A stretch of 64,000 nucleotides of DNA from Symbiodinium sp. CCMP2592 (GCA_905221615.1 CAJNDT010006017.1:295001-359000), one strand, 5' to 3'; counted from the first letter of the stretch, positions 27,530 to 40,344 are shown. Translations and numbers: made by a program. The notes: a model not told the origin generated them from the sequence alone.

Positions 27530-29527
27530 TCACTGAATGAGGCCGAATCCAACGATGCTGAAATGCCCCGAGTGGAATCCCCACTTCTCTGGGGTCCGCA
27601 CGACACCCTTTCGCCCCACGATGAAAGCTTCTCTGTACATGTCCCGATACGTCATCTTGTAATGCTGATACTTAGTCCGTATTGTCCCGATGACGATCAC
27701 TCCCTGTTGGCCCTTGGGCCGCCGTGTACATTGATCGGTAACTATATGTACCGTGCTTTCCGATACATCTCCTGGGGTCGCATTCCCGTATATGACGCAA
27801 GAGGGAATGGGTGGATAGGACTTGTCGTCGAAGCAATGGCTGACTGAACTTGGGCGGACCAAGTCCTCGCGCATTATGCGCGCGGCACTTGCAATGCTCG
27901 TGCCGTGTCCGGCGGTGTAGATGTATGTTTCCCCTGGTGGGTCGGTGGCACGAGTGCCGAATGCTCTGCGAGTCTCTCCAGCCCACGGGATGAATAACAT
28001 AGTATGTACGCCGTCCGATATTGGCGTCAGCGCTGCCCCCAGTTCGTTGCACGCTGATCGCGTGCCCGACTGTAGCACGGCATGTGCAAATTCGGCTAAA
28101 GTCTCCTGCCTGAAATCGCTGTCAGCAGCTATCTCGCCCAAGGTTTTGGCGAGTTTATGTGCTTCTTCCATGTCGACAGCGTGGGGGGTCGGCTTTTCAT
28201 GATCGTAAAGCTCAGAGAAAGGCGCCACATCAATCTGTGGTGGTCTGCTCTGTTTGCCCAGTTGTTCGAGGGTTGGCTGACCCGATGGGGCAGCAGTTGT
28301 GGATGCATCAAAAATCGGGGCAGGTGTCCGAATAGAGCTGGAGGGATTGTGCTGAACCTGTTGGCGAGAGGGTGTGCCCTGGCCTGTTGGGGGCTGCTGT
28401 TGTGCTGCTTGGCTGCCCTTGATGCGAAGGGCGATTCGCTGAACCTGCGAGGCCAATGTCCTTTGTGGGACCTTGGGTGGGGTAGGTGGCCTCTGACGTG
28501 GCTGTGTGGCTCTGTAATGCCACTTGTTGGCATCATCATCACGCACTGTAGAATAGCTACGGAGCACAACCGAGGTCCGCGGAGGTGTCGACAAAGATTG
28601 TCTGGTGTCCCTGCGAGAACGACTTCTGCGAGTGTCGCGGGATCGGTGGTGTCTGCGTCGGTGGTGGTGTCTCCCGCTGCTTGCCGGTCGTGCTCTGCTG
28701 CGTGTGCGACGTCGGCGCCTAGTGCTCACGGTGCGAGTTCTGCTGCGTGTGGGTGAGCGCCGTCGCCTGCGTGGCAACGGAGGATGGTGGGGAGAAGTAC
28801 GTGCTGCAAACTGGTCGGTGTCTGCCGATCCCGTAGCCGGGGGTGGTTGTGTGGGTGGCAATGTGCTGACGGAGGGGGTGTTGGCTGTGTTTGTTGGTTG
28901 TTGTTGGGGAGTCATTGCCGGTGTCTGCGGGGCAATGTGTGTGGCATCGGTAGTGGGAACACTGGTGGGGTGAAGTTGTGAAGCTTGTTGGAGTGTTGTT
29001 GGCGGCGGTATGTGGGGTTGTTGAGCGGGTTGTGTGGAAGGGATGTTGCAAGGTGCAGGTTGGGGTTGTGGAGCAGGTGGTGTAAAAGGAAGGTTGTATG
29101 TGGTAGGCTGGGGCTGATGCGGTGTCAGAGTTGATGGGCTCGTGGGAAAAACTGTTGGATGGGTAGGCAATAGAGCAGGGTTCAGGAAAGTGGGGGGGTT
29201 TTGTGACATGAATTGCTGGGGTGGAGGTTGTTGTGGTATCTGGGGTTGTGGTGTGCTGAGATGTGTATATACCGTCGGATGCTGTGGAATAGGAGCAGTG
29301 TGTCCACACGGCATCATGGGGAAGCTGTGCGTCTGCTCAACAGGAATCGTAGTGGGTTGTGTCGGCAGTGTGGGCTGCTGAGTGGCAGCAATGCCAGTTG
29401 GCATCATTGCTGGGTAGCTTTGTGACTGCGGTACCCAGGTGTTCGGGTGAAATTGATTCAGCACCGGTCGGGCTGTTGGTGCATATGGTGTTGCTGGTGG
29501 CTGCGCGGCAAAATAATCCGGCCACAT
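27530..29527 (-). CDS. ORF1 of element A copy 2 (Pro-rich, Arg/Ser-rich, HGT-motif domain)
   Basis: 665 aa from the ATG at 29527 (MWPDYFAAQPPATPY); the frame extends upstream to 29671 with no better start. Residues ~1-250 are Pro/Gln/Thr-rich. Residues ~260-330 form an Arg/Ser/His cluster (RRRRSPTRSRTRT, RRHHRSRDTRRSRSRR). The C-terminal ~190 residues are globular with AGHGTSIASAARIM, CVIYGNATPGDVSES, GVIVIGTIR and HSGHFSIVGFG. The family B protein shares the HGT, YG and GVVVGG elements. An ART/PARP-like fold is a weak guess. SR-like tracts suggest nuclear RNA association. It is the first ORF after the 5' terminal repeat. Confidence 0.7.
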   Translation of the reverse strand: MWPDYFAAQPPATPYAPTARPVLNQFHPNTWVPQSQSYPAMMPTGIAATQQPTLPTQPTTIPVEQTHSFPMMPCGHTAPIPQHPTVYTHLSTPQPQIPQQPPPQQFMSQNPPTFLNPALLPTHPTVFPTSPSTLTPHQPQPTTYNLPFTPPAPQPQPAPCNIPSTQPAQQPHIPPPTTLQQASQLHPTSVPTTDATHIAPQTPAMTPQQQPTNTANTPSVSTLPPTQPPPATGSADTDQFAARTSPHHPPLPRRRRRSPTRSRTRTVSTRRRRRTRSRARPASSGRHHHRRRHHRSRDTRRSRSRRDTRQSLSTPPRTSVVLRSYSTVRDDDANKWHYRATQPRQRPPTPPKVPQRTLASQVQRIALRIKGSQAAQQQPPTGQGTPSRQQVQHNPSSSIRTPAPIFDASTTAAPSGQPTLEQLGKQSRPPQIDVAPFSELYDHEKPTPHAVDMEEAHKLAKTLGEIAADSDFRQETLAEFAHAVLQSGTRSACNELGAALTPISDGVHTMLFIPWAGETRRAFGTRATDPPGETYIYTAGHGTSIASAARIMREDLVRPSSVSHCFDDKSYPPIPSCVIYGNATPGDVSESTVHIVTDQCTRRPKGQQGVIVIGTIRTKYQHYKMTYRDMYREAFIVGRKGVVRTPEKWGFHSGHFSIVGFGLIQ

Positions 29528-30006
29528 AGCTGCAACGAAGTGGGTGAAACAAACACAGTTGCACAAGCAAAGTGCAGGCTGTCCTGGTTGTCCCTGCTGG
29601 ACTGATTTGAGAGGTCGTAGACGGAGAGAAGGAAGAGGGCCGAGTACTCTCCGAAGAGAGCGCTGCTTCACTTGCTGTAGACACTGTTACCGCGTCTGCA
29701 CTCATGTCAGATGCACATGCCCTTGCGGTCCCTGAGGAATAAAGAAGCGGTAGAATAGAGGGCAGACTAGCGAGGTAGCACCTGCTCACTAGACGCACTT
29801 TACTGCATTAGCCGTCCCTTACTGCACCTGCACTCATGTCAGACTCACATGCGAGCATCAGAGAGAGAGAGATAAAGTAGCATCGGGAGATTCTGAACGA
29901 TCTGAACGAAGGCTGAACACCCGGTTCATCACCGGTCTCCCCGGAGGGTCACCACGGCGCCATGACGGAAAGCCGTTGCTCTGGAGTCTCAACGACCCAC
30001 GCTGAT
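29528..30006. other. Element A 5' leader between terminal repeat and ORF1
   Basis: About 480 bp in sense upstream of ORF1. It contains a direct repeat of ACTCATGTCAGA with flanking CACATG (29700 and 29833) and a short GA run (29867-29873). No TATA-like signal is evident. Confidence 0.4.
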
Positions 30007-31195
<1,189 letters not shown>

Positions 31196-31528
31196 GCGAA
31201 TGAGCCTGCTGGGAGTCTGGGAGTACCACAGAGGACGCTGTCAATGTGTCCATCATGTCAAGTGATCCCAGATGTCGAAGGCAACATTGGGAGAGCACCG
31301 GAACCTTGGGAGTCGAATGGAAGCAGTGGAATTTGCCCATGTGTGCTTTCTGCCACACATGTGGCAGTGAGGCGATGTTGGGGCAAGCAGCAGAAATCTG
31401 GGAGCGCGAGAAGAGAAAGCAGTGGACACTGTCCATTCGCATGTCACATGGGACATTTGGGGCAGGTGTTCCCAAAAAACAAGGTAGATACCGATACCCT
31501 CTTTCTATTTGCAAAGCTACACTTTTTC

Positions 31529-32441
31529 ATGAAGCCAAGGCAGTTTGCACCGCTGCTGGAGTTGCCTGCGCCAGCTCTCACCATGACACGGGCACAGTTT
31601 GGTGAGGGATCCTTCGGAGCTGTGATGGTGGCGGCCCTCGGCGGAACAGAGGTCGCGGCGAAGTTCTTTCGCCGGCAAAACGAACACGCAGCTCGCCAAG
31701 AAGCTCGTGCCTTGCAGGCATGTTCGCACCAGAATGTGGTGCTCAACTACGGCATCCACGAGTTTCAGGACCTGCCGTTTCTGTGTATGGAAGCCTTGCA
31801 TGGGGGAGACCTTGCTTCACTACTCTTTTGGGAGACGCAGAGGCGAATCACTGAGTGCAAGGCTGTCCTGCTTGTTCAGCAAATGTGCCGGGCCGTGAGC
31901 CATCTTCACAGCCTGCATTTCCTGCACCGCGACATCAAGCCTGACAATTTTGTCCTGGCCCACGTGTGGAACCCACGGCACAAGCACCCCCCATTGCTCA
32001 AGATTGTGGACTTCGGACTCGCATGTTGGGCCCCTCCCAGCAATCGCTTTACAAACAAATGCGGGGCACATTCGTTCATGTCCCCTGAAATGGTGGGAGG
32101 CGGAGGCTACAGTCATCAAACTGACATGTGGTCTTTGGGCATGGTGTGTTATCTCATGCTGTATGGGCATGGCCCATTTTCTGCAATACGCCAAGCTGAT
32201 CTGGAAAAGATGATTCTACGAGCTCCAATATTGCCCGGAACTCAAGCAGCAGCTGTCCGGATGATAGTATAGTTCGTTGCCGCTCGCATTGCTTCTGGCT
32301 GCGGGCAGGTTTACACGGACACCAAAGGGCTTTGCGCTGAGCCGCCGAGCGACTCACTTCCTGCGCGGTCTACTTGAGCGCAAGCCAAGTAGACGGTGGG
32401 ATGCTGCATCAGCGCAGCGTGCATCATGGTTCAGCCTTTGA
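31529..32441 (+). CDS. Ser/Thr protein kinase, two exons (31529-32232, 32309-32441)
   Basis: The kinase core is unmistakable. From the ATG at 31529: Gly loop GEGSFG 25-30, Lys45 in VAAKFF, candidate helix-C Glu58, HRDIKPDN 133-140, DFG 161-163, SPE in place of APE at 185-187, and Asp199 of subdomain IX. Read straight, the frame stops at 32272 and lacks subdomains X-XI. Subdomain XI is present in another frame just downstream (SRRATHFLRGLLERKPSRRW, then DAASAQRASWF). Removing 32233-32308 joins the two frames and yields 278 aa. It phosphorylates protein substrates; the subfamily is unclear. Upstream exons may exist, since only ~24 residues precede the Gly loop. It is the nearest recognisable host gene to the element array. 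Confidence 0.85.
32233..32308 (+). other. Putative 76-nt GC-AG intron in the kinase gene
   Basis: Begins GCCCGG and ends GCGGGCAG before G; splicing turns TT|G into Leu and restores subdomains X-XI. GC donors and AG|G acceptors are typical of dinoflagellate introns. The alternative is a decayed gene with a frameshift. Confidence 0.55.
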
Positions 32442-32520
32442 AGATTTCACTGGTGAGCCCAGCAGTGGAAGACTCAAGCAACTCGTCTATCAATCTCATT
32501 CAGACGTAAGTAGGTGCGGA
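32442..32520 (+). other. Kinase gene 3' flank
   Basis: No feature recognised between the kinase stop and the dispersed repeat. Confidence 0.4.
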
Positions 32521-34345
32521 GCATGCTCGATCAACGCATTTAAACTGTTAACACGGCTTTCCAACTGAATTTTTACATGTGTGTGTATCAACATGTTAAA
32601 CATGTTTAAACTCACTACTTTTCGCACGAGCGAGGTGGGTCCCAAAGTCATAGGCCATAGGCTGGGTTTTTAGACACGACAGCTTGGGCTCATTTTTCGC
32701 GCGAGCGAGGTGGGTCTCACGGTTGGGCTGAGCTGCGAGGGAGGGACATGGCAGAACGAGAACACGATGGCGTGGGCTCACTTTTCGCTGAGCGAGGTGG
32801 GCCTCACAGTTAGGCTGGGTTTCGAAGGACATGGCGGAACGAGAACACGACCGCGTGTGCCGGCGTGTGCTCACTTTTCGCGTAAGCGAGGTGGGTCTCA
32901 CAGTTAGGCTGAGGTTTCGAGGGGCATCTCGGCAACACAGACAGCATGGGTTCACTTCTCGCGTGAGCGAGGTGGGCCGGGTTTTGAGGGACATGGCCAG
33001 AATACAACAACTTGGGGGTCACTGTTCGCATGAGCGATGTTGGTTTTAAGTTGAATTTGGGTTTCGAGGGACGCGGCAAGAATACGACAGCTCGCGTTTC
33101 GCGTGAGCGTTTAAACTGGGTTTCGAGGCACAACGCGACGCTACGACACAAACAAAGAAGCAAGGGGCACATGCACACAGGCAAAGAGACAGACAAACAA
33201 GCACGCCAGCAAACAAACACACTCACACACAGCACACACACACTCCCAGATACATCACTCGCAGGTATCCACATACACACACCCACATTCCCATTCACAC
33301 AGACACACACACACAGATTGAAACCACAATGGGTACATGGAATCTCGGCTTGGTTTTGGTGTAACAGCGCACGCATAGCGCAAGACGGCCCGGAACGGAC
33401 GCCGACCCTCGCCTTAGAAGCAGCAGGACGGCACCACGAACAACATCAACAATGGAACGAACCCGGTACGGATCGCCAAAGCCGCAGCTGTTCATAAGAA
33501 CTGCATCTCAAGTCACATGTACTGAATGATTTACTGGAGTTTCGTCCAAGGCTCGCTGTCAGGCTTTTACAGCTCATACTCTTCAGATGCCAGCTCTTGG
33601 CCATGACACGAACACTCCTGGCTGGCATGACTCCAGACACTTCTTCGGAACTGCACGCTCTTTCAGCACAGTCGCTGATTCATATCACGAGTCTTTATAC
33701 TGCCCTTCGACACAGAGTTACACGCACGCGGAAACAGTCGGGCCCGAGTACGGAACAAGAAAACAGAACGCGACCCCCTGGACGCCCCGTGCCAACGAGG
33801 GCCCGACGGACAAGTGAGTGAGTGAATTTTCGGTGTTACTTTTCTCGCAAGAGGTTCTGATTGTCCCATCCCGAGTATGTTTAAGCCGATGTTGCAGGGC
33901 ATGTTCACACATCCCGAATGTGTGTAATCCAAGCCTTGAGCGCATGCTTACACAGTTCTGAGTGCAAGACATCCCGATTGTGTTTCAATCGATGTTTAGA
34001 CTGAATGCGTTTAGAGCAAAGGCTTACACTCGTCTGGATCTGGAACATTTTTGAACGAATGATTTGAACACGTACTAATCAGGTTGAAATTACTAGTTTC
34101 GTGTTTAGCTGATCCTGGCATAAAGAAGATTTAAAAAGGTTTAGAGTTTAGACATGACTTGTTCAGTGGGTTGCCTCAGTGCTCTGGATCTTGAACTAAG
34201 ACGTTTGATGGCACGTATGTTAAACACTGAGCTTGGTGTTGAGTTTGCTTGGCAGTCGGTGTAATCAAGCTGATAAGGTTTTAGAACAGAACCCCACTCC
34301 AACCCTGAGGAAATGGCCCAGTTCCGTTCGGATTGGCCGAGGTGT
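32521..34345. repeat. Dispersed repeat family C, copy 1 (with insertion)
   Basis: Starts near GCATGCTCGATCAACGCA and shares several blocks in the same order with 43743-44955. The first part has about seven tandem units, each carrying TTCGCGTGAGCGA-GGTGGG variants (32617, 32692, 32778, 32876, 32957, 33023, 33094) with the companion GAGGGACATGGCGGAACGAG. An AC/AAAC-rich stretch follows. Then come GGAACAAGAAAACAGAACGC and GACCCCCTGGACGCCCCG, and finally GGAAATGGCCC. No coding domain is recognised; it may be a non-autonomous mobile element. Confidence 0.75.
33321..33714. other. ~390-bp segment present only in repeat C copy 1
   Basis: The copy at 44.3 kb passes directly from the CA-rich stretch to CACGCGGAAACAG. 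Copy 1 has about 390 bp of unrelated sequence between the same points, so it is an insertion here or a deletion there. Boundaries are approximate because both sides are CA-rich. Confidence 0.5.
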
Positions 34346-35831
34346 CATCATTCCGTCCGCGGTGAGTAGTTGTCACGAGAAGGGCATGAACAGAAGCTGA
34401 ATGAGGGCACTTGTGGTAGAAAAAGGGTGACTGACTCCGACACAGCGCCGTGGCAGCCGAATCTGCTTCCGAGATCTGCTTGCCTTCCATTTTCCACAAC
34501 AGTTCTAGGTTTGCTGTTGTTTCTGTTCCAGTGTCATTGTATATCTTATCATGTCATTCTAGTAGACAGCTGTGTCCAGGTTGGAACGGAACTCTTCCGG
34601 GTATCTAGGTTGGGGGCAACAAGAAACCGCGGGGGGAACAGCAAGCAGTGCTTTACTTTCACTTTCCGAGCGTGGCACCGTGAACTTGAAATCACCAACT
34701 CTCAATGCCTAAATTTTATTTCCTGTATAATGTATAATTCCTATAGGCACTGCATCCCAAAGTCCGTGTGCAATTGTGTCAAGTCAAGCCTTCAAGACAC
34801 GATGTCATTATCTGGAGTGCAGAGCGTCTGCGCTGGATGCTGTCCCGCAGCCCCGTCAATTAGCACGAACCTCTAGGCATGAAGCTAGAGGACTGAAAGT
34901 TTCAGAAGCACAAATGCTTCCTTTGATCCTGTGACGGAGCCATCGACCGGTATACTTTTGTCGCTTTGGCTCCGGGTTCAAAGCATACCGCAAAGGCCAT
35001 GTGCAAGGTGGCGTGCAGCAGCATGAGGCCACTGCGCTGATGTGACAAGATGAGGCATCAAGCCTGTCGTAAATACTGTCAGCAGCGAAAGCAATGTTGG
35101 GTATTTGTTGACCAAGACCATGCACAGCTACAGCCGGGAGTAGGGTGCATTGAGCTGTGCAAGAGAGCTCCTCTGTCGCTACCGACAACCCACTACTGTC
35201 GTTGGCTAACCATGCCCTTTTCTCAGAGAGCTCCTTGTGCAATGGATTCCTCCATGCTGGCACAGGGTGAGGCATTTTGGACATTTGTCAGTCGTTTGGG
35301 GAATGTTTGGCCCCTAGGCTCGCGCGTCCTTCAAGCTGTCTTATTATTGAGCCTCTGATGGGAGGCCTTCCTCCGGCGAAGGTTAGTTTGGCTGACAGGC
35401 AGAAGCGGCAGCATGAAAGGATGAAAGGGCGTCATCTCTTTTGAAGCTTCGCAAGGCTCATCGCATGGTACATGCGATACACGGAGCCGACGGAGCCTTT
35501 CGAGCCGGTGCTCGCCTGAGTTGGAGCGTTGCGTCTCCACTTTGCGTCGAGTGCCTGCATGCGAAAGCTGACCAATGACGCTTCCGAGGCTGCAGAGACG
35601 TTCGGTTTCTCCAAGGTGTGCACGCTATGCCAGGGCAGTGCACAGGAGTGGTTTTTGCGAAGAGCAGCATGAAGACATGGACCAACCAACCACACCGCCC
35701 TTGACTCAGCCCTTGACCATTGCAGATCAGATGTTTCGACTCTGCCTCTGACACAAAACAATGTTGTCGGGCGCTTACGAGAAGATCCTCCAAATCTTCC
35801 GAAGCGGGTTGTTTTTCCCAAACCCAGTGCC
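34346..35831. other. Intergenic DNA, no supported gene
   Basis: Open frames such as 34370-34876 and 35050-35358 have no recognisable domain or consistent coding character. Confidence 0.4.
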
Positions 35832-36153
35832 CAACCCCCTTCTAGGAAGAAGTACGACTTCGAGAACAGAGGCCCCTGCGCTTGTTTGCCACGTCCCGAC
35901 ACTTCCTTGCATTTCTGGAGGCCGTGGGATCAAGAAGCTTGCTGAGTTTGTCGGCTAGGCTGCTCGGGCAGCGTGTCCACCTGGTTTCATGTATCAGTGT
36001 ATCATCGTGCATCATCATGTATACGCTTTTGCCAGGTTGGTGCCTCAACGGCAACTGGCACGAGCACGAGCCATACTTCGCTGGGATGACCGTGCCTCCT
36101 TGCTGGTTTCTGAACACTTGCTCAGGCTCGGCTGAAGTTGAAGTGGAGAGCAG
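35832..36153 (+). repeat. Duplicated segment D, copy 1
   Basis: Highly similar to 40345-40656. It carries the blocks AGTGCCCAACCCCCTTC, GCATTTCTGGAGGCCGTGGG and a reading frame LPGWCLNGNWHEHEPYFAGM continuing to VPPCWFLNTCSGSAEVEVES. Copy 1 has about 35 extra bases near 35860-35895. After the shared part the copies diverge abruptly. Confidence 0.8.
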
Positions 36154-37924
36154 CTGCCATGAGGTCGGGTCATTTGCGGTGGTGCAAATGGCGACGTAGT
36201 GCCCCAAGATGAGATCAAGCAGTGTGTGAGCACGACACGGAGGCGCATGTTCGTCCTTGCTAGTGGCTGTTAGTTAGGGAAATGAATAGGTGCATGAAAA
36301 TGACAAGCCGACCGCGCATTATCACACACTGTTTTACGCATGTCGGAGGCCGTAGCCCCTGTCCGACAGTTCATGTGTCAGTGCAGATTGTTGGTGGCAG
36401 ATGGCGGTCCGCAGGAAAGCATTTGCTATCATGCATCGGGCAATTGTTTTTGTTTGATGGCCTTTTGCCTAGTGTCCTGCCAGCTCCAAAGACAATCCCG
36501 GGGACGAGATGGCATTCTTGCAGCGCAACATGGACCAGGCAGGCGCTCCCGAAGATGGCGATGAGGTCTTACTAAACTTACACGGGTCATTTGTTAACTG
36601 GTTCATGCGCACTCTGAGGTTGACTGACTTTTGGCCCACACGCCGTGGACAGCGTAGACATGCGTAGGCGCTTCGGACTTGTTCTCAGGAAGATTCGGGC
36701 ATGCTTGTAGTTATAGGCCGGAGGCTGTGACCGTGATCACAGGTGCCAAGCTGTCTTGTTCGTGTATAGACTTTTAATTATAGTCCCCCAGCTGGTGACA
36801 TCCAGTCCTTCAAATCCTCAACCATAAGCCTGTCAGAGTACCCGCGAGGAAATACGCTCTTTAGCGTTGAACCTCTAGAAGCCTTGCAGCCAGATTTCTC
36901 GCACAGGAATTGCTTAAAGATCGGCCTCGCGCCTGCTGCAGACCCGGACCAGAGAGTCACTGAGCACAGAACGCTCCACGCACTCCAAAACCCTCCCAGT
37001 CATCATTCTCTGCAGAATACCTGCTTTTGGTGGGTCTGACCCAAGTAGCATAAACCCCGTCGGTCATGTCATGACGAATTACATTTTTCGTTTGACTTGA
37101 TCCTTAAGCCACTTACACATACACACCAATCTGTAACGTGAGCGTTTGCCAGTACCAACGCAGGGTCATCAGCAGCCTCTCTCCATGCGCAAACGACTTC
37201 GGCGGCGCAGGCTCAGGCGGATATGCGAGTCAGGGTCATAATTTGAGGGCTACCAGGGGGCAGGGTTGGTTACAGTGCGATGCTTCGGCTTCAGGTTGTA
37301 CCGCATAAGGCTGGGCAGTCAAACACGGAGGTAGCGGCCAGTCCGGCCGCCTGCCACAGCCACCACCACTCCGCCACGGCCACCACCACCGCCACCACCA
37401 TCAAGCAGCTTCTACATTCTACATGTGTCTTGTGTGTTTGGATCCGGAAGGTTGCAGATATGATGTCGTTGGCGTAAAGGCTTAGATTTCCTTCCAATGG
37501 AAGTTGAGCTCATGGAGTTTAAAGCAAATGACCGCTGCCTTGGCTTAGGTCTTGAACTTGCTTTCGGAGTCGAAACATGAGCAGTTTGGACAGTGCCTCC
37601 AATCGGGCAAGCCATTGGGCCAACAGTAATCGGGAAATCGCATTGCTCCTTTTGCCTTCAGCGTGTTCAGTCGCTGTAGGTTTTTCGATGTCTTTCGAAG
37701 CCTGACCAGGGCCATTTCGCCGCGAGCGCCAGTTTCCAAGCCCCAAAAGCCTTACTAGTACAAGAAGAGCAGTCAGAACAGAGCAGTGGTGCAAGGACCA
37801 GGGGTGGCAATGGCTACAAGTACGGTTATTACAGCTATTGTCGGCCAACTGCCTCCGCGTCAACCACTACGTCATCAACCTCCTCGGCGCCAGAGGAGTC
37901 TTGTCGAAGACGCAGTTTTAGTTT
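36154..37924. other. Intergenic DNA with a CCACCG triplet block
   Basis: Nothing recognisable except a CAC/GCC triplet-rich stretch at about 37355-37402. Confidence 0.4.
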
Positions 37925-38137
37925 GTGTCCGGTCAGAGAATTTGCGTTTATGGCTCGTTGTGGCTGTGTGCGAAGGGTCAGGGATGCTACAATCCCAAAG
38001 CTCGAAACAGGGTCTCGGAACCCCCCGCGATTGGTGGCCCACCCGTCCCAAAATCTGAAGCAAGCAAATTGCCGAAAGTCCATTGTCAGGCTACTAATCT
38101 GCGTGGAGCAGGGGTTTCTGTCGTAGATTCATGCTGA
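37925..38137 (+). CDS. Coding-like segment, unknown product
   Basis: A 70-codon frame opening at GTG reads SGQRICVYGSLWLCAKGQGC, then YNPKARNRVSEPPAIGGPPV. Cys- and Pro-containing, plausible as an exon, no family recognised. No ATG start. Confidence 0.25.
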   Translation: MSGQRICVYGSLWLCAKGQGCYNPKARNRVSEPPAIGGPPVPKSEASKLPKVHCQATNLRGAGVSVVDSC

Positions 38138-38174
38138 GCAGAAGCAAGGCGACCAGCGATGCCTGGCAGGCCTT

Positions 38175-38515
38175 TTGGTCGTGGTGGCCAGGGTATATTT
38201 CGGTGAGGGGTCCAACGCGGGCTTGGAGACAGTCGTGGGGCAGACAGTGGAGACGATGCTGTCTACAGGCTGCAAGGGACTCATCGATTTTCCCAAAGAT
38301 ACAATTATGGATGTTGAATCAATGGTGCGAAGGTATGCCGGACTTGTTCCGCCCTTTGGCGCATCTTTGCCAGAGAGCTGCGGCTGTACTTCGTTCTCTG
38401 GGGGTCTTCCAAGCTTCTGCCCATGGAGCTGCGCTTCATCGCAATAGACTCAGAGCAGCTCCAGGTGCAGTGCTGGTTCTCGCAACATAGGCACAGGCAG
38501 GTGCTGAATCTTTAG
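38175..38515 (+). CDS. Coding-like segment split across two frames, unknown product
   Basis: Frame 1 (38175-38332) reads GLETVVGQTVETMLSTGCKG and DTIMDVESMVRR. Another frame (to the stop at 38515) reads ELRLYFVLWGSSKLLPMELR and FIAIDSEQLQVQCWFSQHRH. They could be joined by removing 38333-38373, which starts GTATGC and ends TTTGCCAG, but 41 nt is very short for an intron, so a frameshift is equally possible. The opening codon is TTG. No domain recognised. Confidence 0.3.
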
Positions 38516-40344
38516 AACTTCTGTTTCCGAGAGTAGCATGTGCTGTCAGCAGCCGCACAGTAGACAAGTCTGAGAATCGCAAGCAGATAGAGAAGGCAGC
38601 ACAGGAGTGCTCCAGCGTGCAGCATCAGAGCATGACCTGAATGCATCAATACATGTCCGTCGTTTTCACCCTGGGCCAGCCGAATAGCCGAACAACGGCT
38701 GATTCATGAACGGTCGTTTGGTTTGCCTTCGAAGCGAAAGGAATTGAGCGACTCGTGAGTCTTGCGCTGTGCAATTGACCGTGAGGTTTGTTTAGTGAGG
38801 TTTTTGTCACAGTATTTATGTCCACAGTTCCGCAAAAAAACAATGCCTGCGCATTGCTGATCTAGTCTAGTCGGTAAGAACCTTAGCACGAGCATGTCAG
38901 CAGCAGCAGCTTTCGCAATTTAGCACTGTTGCTAGGGGTCAGAAGGCGCAGGCTTGTTTATTGGAAGCGCCATCCCCTCAAATTCACATAAGCTTTGCCA
39001 TGACCCAAGTTTATGCAGTGATTCGTGCGACATTTCGCAATTCGCTTGATGTCTCCCGAGCTTCGAATCTTCCAAACTTCACGACTCGGCCGCAGGCACA
39101 CGAAGCCCTGATTTCAGTCTATTCGCTGTCCCAAGTCGAAGGTATTCTCTTCACCCTGTGTACGTCTGTACGTTGCTGGAACGAGATGGGCTTGCCGCGC
39201 CGATTGCGTGAATCTGTATGATGGCATCGTCTCAAGATGAACGGACTTGTATGCATAACTTGAGTTTGTCGCCCGGCTTGGTTCAGGAATGAAGCTCTGC
39301 AGAGAGGCTGTAGATTCCGGTGGGCAATCGTGGATGGTGATGCAGCTCGAATCGGCAGGAGCGGTGCCAGGCACGGGAATGCAGCACAGTCAGTCTTTGC
39401 AGAGTCTCGTGACCAGCAGACAGTCTCGATGATGAAGCGCTGAAAGCTTCGGATCGTCCCTGCTGTCTTGGACATGTTTTTTGTCGGTTTGAGCAGTTCC
39501 GACATCTAACTTGCAAATGCAATATGTGGTGCCTGCAGGGGGGAATCAGAAACTCGATATCGACGAGGCAATGGAAGGAGGTTGACCTACCAAGCACCGC
39601 ATCTATCAGCATCTTGTGCTTCCAGCAGCATCCTTGTGATTCAGATTGACACATGGAAGACGGCCTTCGCACGAGCAAGACTCGAGGTCCCTGTCCACGC
39701 ATCGTTTCGTTGTAGGAGTAGAGTGGGTAAGGGAAGCGATGCAGGTCATCTTTGCGAGTGTTGAGCCAGCTGAATGAAGGTGTCAAGTTCGCAAGTGGAA
39801 CTTAAGTGCAAGGCTTGCACCCTTCTCCTGCCTGAGTGGCGGGGCACTCTGGAGCTGCCTGGGGCCCAGCGGCGCTTTCGGCAAGGCTTGAAGGGGGAGG
39901 AAGGCACAGCTTCGATCTGCTGAGGCCGTCGCACCAGTCGATTCTGCGCGGCTTCCACGCCACACCTTGTGCGGTGCGGGCCTTGCGCCTTAGGAAGGCT
40001 TGTCGCCAGAGCTGAAAGCGCTCCGCCCTCTGCTGTAGGACTTCCAGAAGGGCTACTGCGCGCTTCACCGCGCGCGTGGGAAAGCATCTTTGTGTTTCTG
40101 CCGGGCACCTACCGACCCACTCGAGCCCAGGGAACTGAGTCTGAGTGAGTACCCCGTCCGTGTCAGTTCCGTTTACAATGACAGACAGGATCTCCTGGTG
40201 GCAGAGAAAATTGCGAAGCCCTGACGACCTGAATAGAAGTTTCGGAAGGCACCCGAAGGAAAAGGGCCTAGAGGGTCCAGAGGTTTCCCAGTTAGCTCTG
40301 CTCGAGGCTTGACTTTTTCGACTCCCAGCGCCGCCGTGCTCCAG
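38516..40344. other. Intergenic DNA, no supported gene
   Basis: Overlapping open frames on both strands at 39.1-40.4 kb show no family signature. No repeat structure was noticed. Confidence 0.4.
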
